Source: Thalassotalea sp.
Lineage (GTDB): Bacteria; Pseudomonadota; Gammaproteobacteria; Enterobacterales; Alteromonadaceae
Length of the DNA stretch: 61,857 bases
Assembly: GCA_022448425.1 (NCBI GenBank)
Contig: JAKVCY010000086.1
Span: 1 to 61,857, forward strand
Direction: 5' to 3'
Below are positions 58,120-61,857 of the stretch, one piece after another. The notes under the pieces are model-generated. The model saw only the letters and a list, made by a program, of their open reading frames with translations. It was not told the DNA's origin and searched no databases. Numbering within the stretch: position 1 is the first letter of the stretch; each line of letters starts with the position of its first letter. The position numbers and the translations under genes are program-made.

Positions 58120-58133
58120 TTGATTTAGATCAG
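58120..58133 (+). promoter_or_regulatory. FNR-like box, distal, upstream of ompW
   Basis: TTGATTTAGATCAG matches the FNR consensus TTGAT-N4-ATCAA at nine of ten fixed positions. Its centre is 61 bases upstream of the second box. Confidence 0.6.
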
Positions 58134-58180
58134 TATTTAACGCGTAAAACGTCTATACCCCTTAGTTATGCTTTTTTTGT

Positions 58181-58194
58181 TTGAGGTAAATCAA
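58181..58194 (+). promoter_or_regulatory. FNR-like box, proximal, upstream of ompW
   Basis: TTGAGGTAAATCAA matches nine of ten fixed FNR consensus positions. If its centre is at -41.5, transcription would start near 58229 and the -10 would fall on the TACTAT at 58216-58221, as for a class II FNR-activated promoter. E. coli ompW is known to be FNR-controlled. Confidence 0.6.
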
Positions 58195-58250
58195 TATTTC
58201 ACTTCGAAGAATCCGTACTATGCTCAGTAATTATTTAAGGGGATACTCTC

Positions 58251-58961
58251 ATGAAAAAAAGTCTTATTACACTAGCAGTACTTTCAACTCTTTCTGTTGG
58301 CGCTTTCGCGCAAGGTTACCAAGCTGGCGATTTCGTTGTTCGCGGTGGTTACACTAGCGTTGATCCTAGCAGCGACAAAGCAGGCGTATATGTCGAAGCG
58401 CTAGGTGGCGACACTCCACTTTCAGTTTCTGTCGATGACAATGCACAGTTAGGTTTAAACTTCGTCTATTTCTTAGATTCAAACTGGGCGGTAGAAGTAC
58501 TTGCGGCGACTCCATTTAAACATGATGTTGCTATTCACGATCCTCAAGGTATCGCTGCTGGCGTATTTGGTGTTGAAGGCTTAGATGTTGACGATATTAC
58601 ATTAGCAGAGGTTACACATTTACCACCGACAGTAAGTGCTCTTTACTACTTCGATACTAACTCTGCGTTCCTACTTTACGTAGGTGCGGGCTTAAACTAC
58701 ACAATCTTCTTCGATGAAGAGTTTAAAGCAGCGCCAAAAAGCTTAGGCTTTAACGACCTAGAATTAGATGGTTCTTTCGGCTTAGCATTCCAAGTTGGTG
58801 CCGATTACCAACTAAATGATAACTGGATGGTTAATGCGTCAGTTCGTTACATCGACATTGACTCTGACGTTAGCTTCAAGATTGGTGAAGACATTAAAGG
58901 TTCAGCAGATGTAGAAGTAGATCCAGTAGTATTTTCATTAATGGTTGGCTACAAATTCTAA
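58251..58961 (+). CDS. ompW: OmpW-family outer membrane protein
   Basis: A 236-residue outer-membrane eight-stranded beta-barrel of the OmpW family. The signal peptide is MKKSLITLAVLSTLSVGAFA, the mature start GYQAGDFVVRGGYTSVDP, then LGLNFVYFLDSNWAVEVLAATPFKHD in segments typical of OmpW, and a terminal aromatic residue (VGYKF) for barrel assembly. OmpW may form a narrow channel for small hydrophobic molecules. A GGGG ribosome-binding site precedes the ATG. Two FNR-like boxes upstream suggest induction under low oxygen. Confidence 0.93.
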   Translation: MKKSLITLAVLSTLSVGAFAQGYQAGDFVVRGGYTSVDPSSDKAGVYVEALGGDTPLSVSVDDNAQLGLNFVYFLDSNWAVEVLAATPFKHDVAIHDPQGIAAGVFGVEGLDVDDITLAEVTHLPPTVSALYYFDTNSAFLLYVGAGLNYTIFFDEEFKAAPKSLGFNDLELDGSFGLAFQVGADYQLNDNWMVNASVRYIDIDSDVSFKIGEDIKGSADVEVDPVVFSLMVGYKF

Positions 58962-59049
58962 CCAAACGTTTGACTGGGTGTTAGCTGCATTTTTATATTC
59001 GGCTGTTAGTTTGGTGCTGCGAAACGGTTTCACTTAAGGGTAAAAGTAC

Positions 59050-59511
59050 TTAGTCGATATTTATCATATGGGTAGCGAGCTGACTAAAGCTTTGCGCGAG
59101 GCCTTTCCTTAGTTCCTCATTTTCGACTGTTTTCTCTAACGCTTTTGTCATGCATAACATCCATAAATCGCGTTGCTTCTTAGTCACTTTTACGTGTAAA
59201 TGTCTCGCTCTTAGTCGGGGGTGACCATATTCATTTTCAAATAGTGGTGGACCGCCCAGCCAACCTGATAAGTATTTAAAGAATTTCTCTTCAGTATCTG
59301 CCAAGGGCTCTTTATGCACTACTAGCAATTCTTGTAGATGAATATTGGACGACATCTCTTGATAGAAAGCTTTTGAAAGGGCTCTTGTGCCTTTTTCACC
59401 ACCTATCAGGTAGTAGGGTGTATCAGTATTCAAAGGTGGACTAGGAGATAATGAATCAGAATCACTCTTTTCCTTGTTCTTTTCAGAGAAAAGTTTTTTA
59501 ATGCCAAACAA
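59050..59511 (-). CDS. Group II truncated haemoglobin
   Basis: A truncated globin of group II, probably binding O2 or NO. The globin domain runs from TPYYLIGGEKG to the C-terminus, with YLSGWLGGPPLF, the likely haem-ligand histidine in LRARHLHVKV and tryptophan in RDLWMLCM typical of the group. A charged Lys/Glu/Ser linker precedes it. The frame is open up to 59571, but that would overlap aroE; a TTG at 59511 with AGG upstream gives 153 residues and avoids the overlap. The exact start is uncertain. Confidence 0.82.
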   Translation of the reverse strand: MFGIKKLFSEKNKEKSDSDSLSPSPPLNTDTPYYLIGGEKGTRALSKAFYQEMSSNIHLQELLVVHKEPLADTEEKFFKYLSGWLGGPPLFENEYGHPRLRARHLHVKVTKKQRDLWMLCMTKALEKTVENEELRKGLAQSFSQLATHMINID

Positions 59512-59532
59512 AACACTAACCTTTAATTGCTC

Positions 59533-60354
59533 ATGGATAAATACGCGGTTTTCGGCAACCCGATTGCTCAATCTAAGTCACCATTTATACACACAGAGTT
59601 TGCTAAGCAAACATCGCAGGCGCTCGAGTATAGCGCAATAGGGCCTGAAGTAGATCAATTTCAATCCGCGATAACAAACTTTGTAGCTGAAGGTGGCAAA
59701 GGTGCCAATGTTACTGCGCCGTTCAAAGAACAGGCGTATGAGATGGCATCGCACCTGTCAGAACGAGCACAATTAGCACAAGCTGTTAATACGTTAAGCT
59801 TTAATAGTGATGGTAGTGTTAGTGGTGATAATACAGATGGTGCGGGGTTGTTGGCAGACTTAATAAACCACGCAGTGCCATTGGGTAAAAGAGTGCTACT
59901 GATTGGAGCTGGAGGAGCTGCAAGAGGGGTTATTCAACCCCTGCTAGAACAAAACCCTGAAGTACTCGTCATTACCAATCGTACCCATAGTAAAGCGGAG
60001 ACTCTTGCCGAATATTTTAAATCGCATGGCAATATAACGGCGTTAACCGCAGAGCAACTTAACCAACAAGGGGAGTTTGATCTTGTTATTAACTCTTCCT
60101 CTTCAAGTTTATTTGGTGAGTTGCCAGATATTCCTGCAAGTATATTTAAAGACCAGGGCTTTGCTTACGATATGTCATACAAGGCAACTAATACCGTTTT
60201 TGTCGACTGGGCCTTAGCCAACGGCGTGGCAAAGGCAATTGATGGGCTTGGTATGTTGGTGGGGCAGGCCGCTGAGAGTTTTTATGTTTGGCGAGAAGTA
60301 AAACCCGATACGGGTCTGGTTGAAACCTTACTTCGTGAACAACTGAGTAGATAA
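59533..60354 (+). CDS. aroE: Shikimate dehydrogenase
   Basis: AroE reduces 3-dehydroshikimate to shikimate with NADPH in aromatic amino-acid synthesis. The protein starts MDKYAVFGNPIAQSKSPFIH; further hallmarks are GANVTAPFKEQA (catalytic lysine), GDNTDGAGLLADL, the dinucleotide motif GAGGAARGVIQPLL, and GLGMLVGQAAESFYVWR. I use the ATG at 59533 (273 residues; E. coli 272). It is followed by yrdB two bases later. Confidence 0.97.
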   Translation: MDKYAVFGNPIAQSKSPFIHTEFAKQTSQALEYSAIGPEVDQFQSAITNFVAEGGKGANVTAPFKEQAYEMASHLSERAQLAQAVNTLSFNSDGSVSGDNTDGAGLLADLINHAVPLGKRVLLIGAGGAARGVIQPLLEQNPEVLVITNRTHSKAETLAEYFKSHGNITALTAEQLNQQGEFDLVINSSSSSLFGELPDIPASIFKDQGFAYDMSYKATNTVFVDWALANGVAKAIDGLGMLVGQAAESFYVWREVKPDTGLVETLLREQLSR

Positions 60355-60355
60355 T

Positions 60356-60592
60356 ATGAATCAATCGATCTTATTTAATGATGATTTGGCATTCGACCAA
60401 CAACAGGATTGCTGGCGACTTAGTGGTTTAGTTGCGGGTCAGACAGTGACAATCTACTTCCATTCGCTTTCGTTAAGCCGCTTATCAGAAATAGATAACT
60501 GTACTAAGTATGATGTGGAAGAAGTAGCAGAGCTGTGGTTAGAGAACAATGAACTGGAAGGCAATGAAATACATATTAAGATGAAGTCTTAG
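60356..60592 (+). CDS. yrdB: YrdB-like DUF1488 protein
   Basis: A 78-residue protein of the DUF1488 family, with LSGLVAGQTVTIYF near residue 22 and a DNCTKYD-VEEVAELW region. Function unknown. It follows aroE as in E. coli (aroE-yrdB), so it is probably co-translated. Confidence 0.87.
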   Translation: MNQSILFNDDLAFDQQQDCWRLSGLVAGQTVTIYFHSLSLSRLSEIDNCTKYDVEEVAELWLENNELEGNEIHIKMKS

Positions 60593-60639
60593 TAGCTGTA
60601 TTTCATTTGCCGTATAGATAGGGCTGGTTTATTCAGCTC

Positions 60640-61179
60640 TTATTCCATTCCTGCCAAATAGTCGTTTTTAAGCTCTACATATTTGCTTGCGGTTTTATTT
60701 AGATAAGAAACTTCACTTTCTTTCAGTGGACGAGCTTTCTTGGCAGGGTTACCCATGTAGAGATAACCGCTTTCTAATCGTTTACGTGGTGGTACTAATG
60801 TACCAGCTGCAATCAGCACATCATCTTCTACAACGACGCCATCTAATACAATAGCGCCAATACCTACCATGACGCGGTTACCAATAGTGCAACCATGTAG
60901 TGTACAACTGTGCCCGATAGATACATCTTCGCCGATAATAAGCGGAAAGCCGTCAGGATTCACTGCACTCTGTCTAGAAACATGGAGTACGGAGTTATCT
61001 TGAACGTTTGAATTTTTGCCGATACGAATATAGTTAACATCACCTCTGGCGACAACAAATGGCCATATGCTGGTATTTTCTGCTAATTCAATGTCCCCGG
61101 TAATAACAGCCATAGGGTCTACATAGCTAGAATCGGATAACTTAGGATGTTTATCTTTATAAGGGCGTATATTCTTCAT
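60640..61179 (-). CDS. yrdA: Gamma-class carbonic anhydrase-like protein YrdA
   Basis: A 179-residue left-handed beta-helix protein of the gamma-carbonic-anhydrase family (YrdA/PaaY). Metal-binding histidines appear in VLHVSR and IGHSCTLHGC. The catalytic function of YrdA-type proteins is debated. It is convergent with yrdB and reads away from the rRNA operon. The E. coli neighbourhood is the same. Confidence 0.93.
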   Translation of the reverse strand: MKNIRPYKDKHPKLSDSSYVDPMAVITGDIELAENTSIWPFVVARGDVNYIRIGKNSNVQDNSVLHVSRQSAVNPDGFPLIIGEDVSIGHSCTLHGCTIGNRVMVGIGAIVLDGVVVEDDVLIAAGTLVPPRKRLESGYLYMGNPAKKARPLKESEVSYLNKTASKYVELKNDYLAGME

Positions 61180-61294
61180 TTGAGTAGTTTCCTTAATGAT
61201 TTACCTAAATATAACAAAAAATAGGCTAAATAAGCCTTATTTTATCTAATGTGGCGAACAATTAGGCAAACAGTTGATTAATTCAAAAAAGGTA

Positions 61295-61322
61295 TTGACG
61301 CCTCCATAAAAATGTCTAAAAT
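61295..61322 (+). promoter_or_regulatory. rRNA operon promoter P1
   Basis: TTGACG (61295-61300) and TAAAAT (61317-61322), spacer 16, preceded by an AT-rich UP-element-like stretch and followed by CGCATCC. The same CGCATCC follows the second promoter. Confidence 0.8.
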
Positions 61323-61455
61323 TCGCATCCACTTCTCAGGGAGACCTAAGAAGTCTGTTTTGAACAGTTTAGTGGCTTTATATAGCAGTTAAACGGGTTA
61401 GATAACTTAGAAAAACATTTTACTAATTTTTAATAAAAACTTTTTCAAAAAGTTG

Positions 61456-61483
61456 TTGACATCAAAACAGGGATGAGTAGAAT
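61456..61483 (+). promoter_or_regulatory. rRNA operon promoter P2
   Basis: TTGACA (61456-61461) and TAGAAT (61478-61483), spacer 16, again followed by a CGCATCC discriminator, and preceded by a strongly A/T-rich UP-element-like region (about 61410-61455). Confidence 0.85.
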
Positions 61484-61810
61484 ACGCATCCGCTCTCAAC
61501 GACAACCCAACGGGTTAACGCAGAGAGACATTTCGAAACACGAATGTGATGTTTCGAAAAGGCGGCAAGAGTCGTCGAAAGAAACGTTCATCCATGAACG
61601 CTTTCGACAGTAGAACATCCTTGTTCGTCGTTCTTTAACAATTAGTTATCATGCAATTTGTGTGAGCATTCACATGATGTTGATTTTACAAATATAGCTG
61701 AGCTTGTCTTAGCAACAATTAACTCATATGAACTCATGCAAAAACTACTTTTTTAAGTTTTATTTGTACAGAATTCATTGAGCAGTCACTTCGGTGACAC
61801 AAACGATTTT
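61484..61810 (+). promoter_or_regulatory. rRNA leader with hairpin and boxA antiterminator
   Basis: The leader holds a long hairpin (about 61574-61612, core CGTTCAT/ATGAACG flanked by GTCGAAAG/CTTTCGAC) and a boxA-like CGTTCTTTAACAA at 61629-61641, close to the E. coli boxA used for Nus-dependent antitermination. The remainder (61642-61810) shows no coding frame. Confidence 0.75.
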
Positions 61811-61857
61811 AATTGAAGAGTTTGATCATGGCTCAGATTGAACGCTGGCGGCAGGCT
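61811..61857 (+). rRNA. rrs: 16S ribosomal RNA, first 47 bases (partial)
   Basis: AATTGAAGAGTTTGATCATG, then GCTCAGATTGAACGCTGGCG, is the conserved 5' end of gamma-proteobacterial 16S rRNA, including the universal 27F primer region. The gene continues past the right edge. Confidence 0.98.

Noticed and set aside
59512-59571. Longer N-terminus for the truncated haemoglobin, overlapping aroE
   Set aside because: It is antisense to the conserved aroE start and lies outside the globin domain; the TTG at 59511 has a better placed AGG.
61642-61810. tRNA or small RNA gene before 16S rRNA
   Set aside because: No cloverleaf or CCA-type end is visible; it is ordinary rrn leader.

Overview
The window is the replication-origin region of a marine gammaproteobacterium, most likely order Alteromonadales and probably Colwelliaceae (Thalassotalea/Colwellia-like). 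This rests on gene order, protein sequences, AT-rich composition and Dam-type GATC clustering; genus is an inference. Nearly all genes are recognisable housekeeping genes in conserved blocks. The accessory material sits at the left edge, in a decayed patch around 8.1-9.7 kb, and in a short repeat element near 41.1 kb.

Left end (1-4.9 kb): a Tn7-like transposon end lies at the classical attachment site just downstream of glmS. It has a complete tnsA and a tnsB cut off by what looks like the end of an IS5-family insertion sequence running off the window. Three tandem 20-bp TnsB-site-like repeats form the transposon tip. The rest of the transposon (tnsC, target selector, cargo) would lie left of the window. 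glmS is preceded by a DeoR-type regulator gene in the same operon.

4.9-9.7 kb: a secreted alpha/beta hydrolase, a TlpA-like thioredoxin, the lytic transglycosylase mltC, then two adjacent broken genes (a LysR regulator and a quinone-oxidoreductase/NTF2-like fusion) that share a deletion scar.

9.7-23.6 kb, all on the minus strand: glmU, the complete F1Fo ATP synthase operon atpIBEFHAGDC, parB, parA, rsmG and mnmG, then oriC (11 GATC sites, five DnaA-box matches), then mioC. The mnmG-oriC-mioC order is the same as in Escherichia coli.

23.8-38.5 kb: a LysR gene with one nonsense codon; mnmE, yidC, yidD, rnpA and rpmH on the minus strand; dnaA, dnaN, recF and gyrB on the plus strand; then a hairpin-rich gap and glyQ-glyS. 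Two perfect parS sites lie inside recF, matching the parA/parB genes near oriC.

38.5-61.9 kb: tusA, slt, a MITE-like repeat, pepQ, a YigZ-family gene and trkH; then def-fmt-rsmB-trkA on the minus strand; a LysM protein, dprA, smg, a topoisomerase-type zinc-finger gene; purE-purK; an acyl-CoA synthetase; tsaC-hemF; ompW with two FNR-like boxes; a truncated haemoglobin; aroE-yrdB; yrdA; and finally tandem rRNA promoters, the rrn leader and the first bases of a 16S rRNA gene.

I did not find a complete undescribed multi-gene system. The most interesting signals are the layout of the tnsA leader (a hairpin that could silence tnsA in glmS read-through transcripts), the IS-interrupted tnsB, parS sites encoding the same peptide twice in RecF, the tusA stop codon in the loop of a 28-bp perfect palindrome, and the composite inverted-repeat element at 41.1-41.4 kb.
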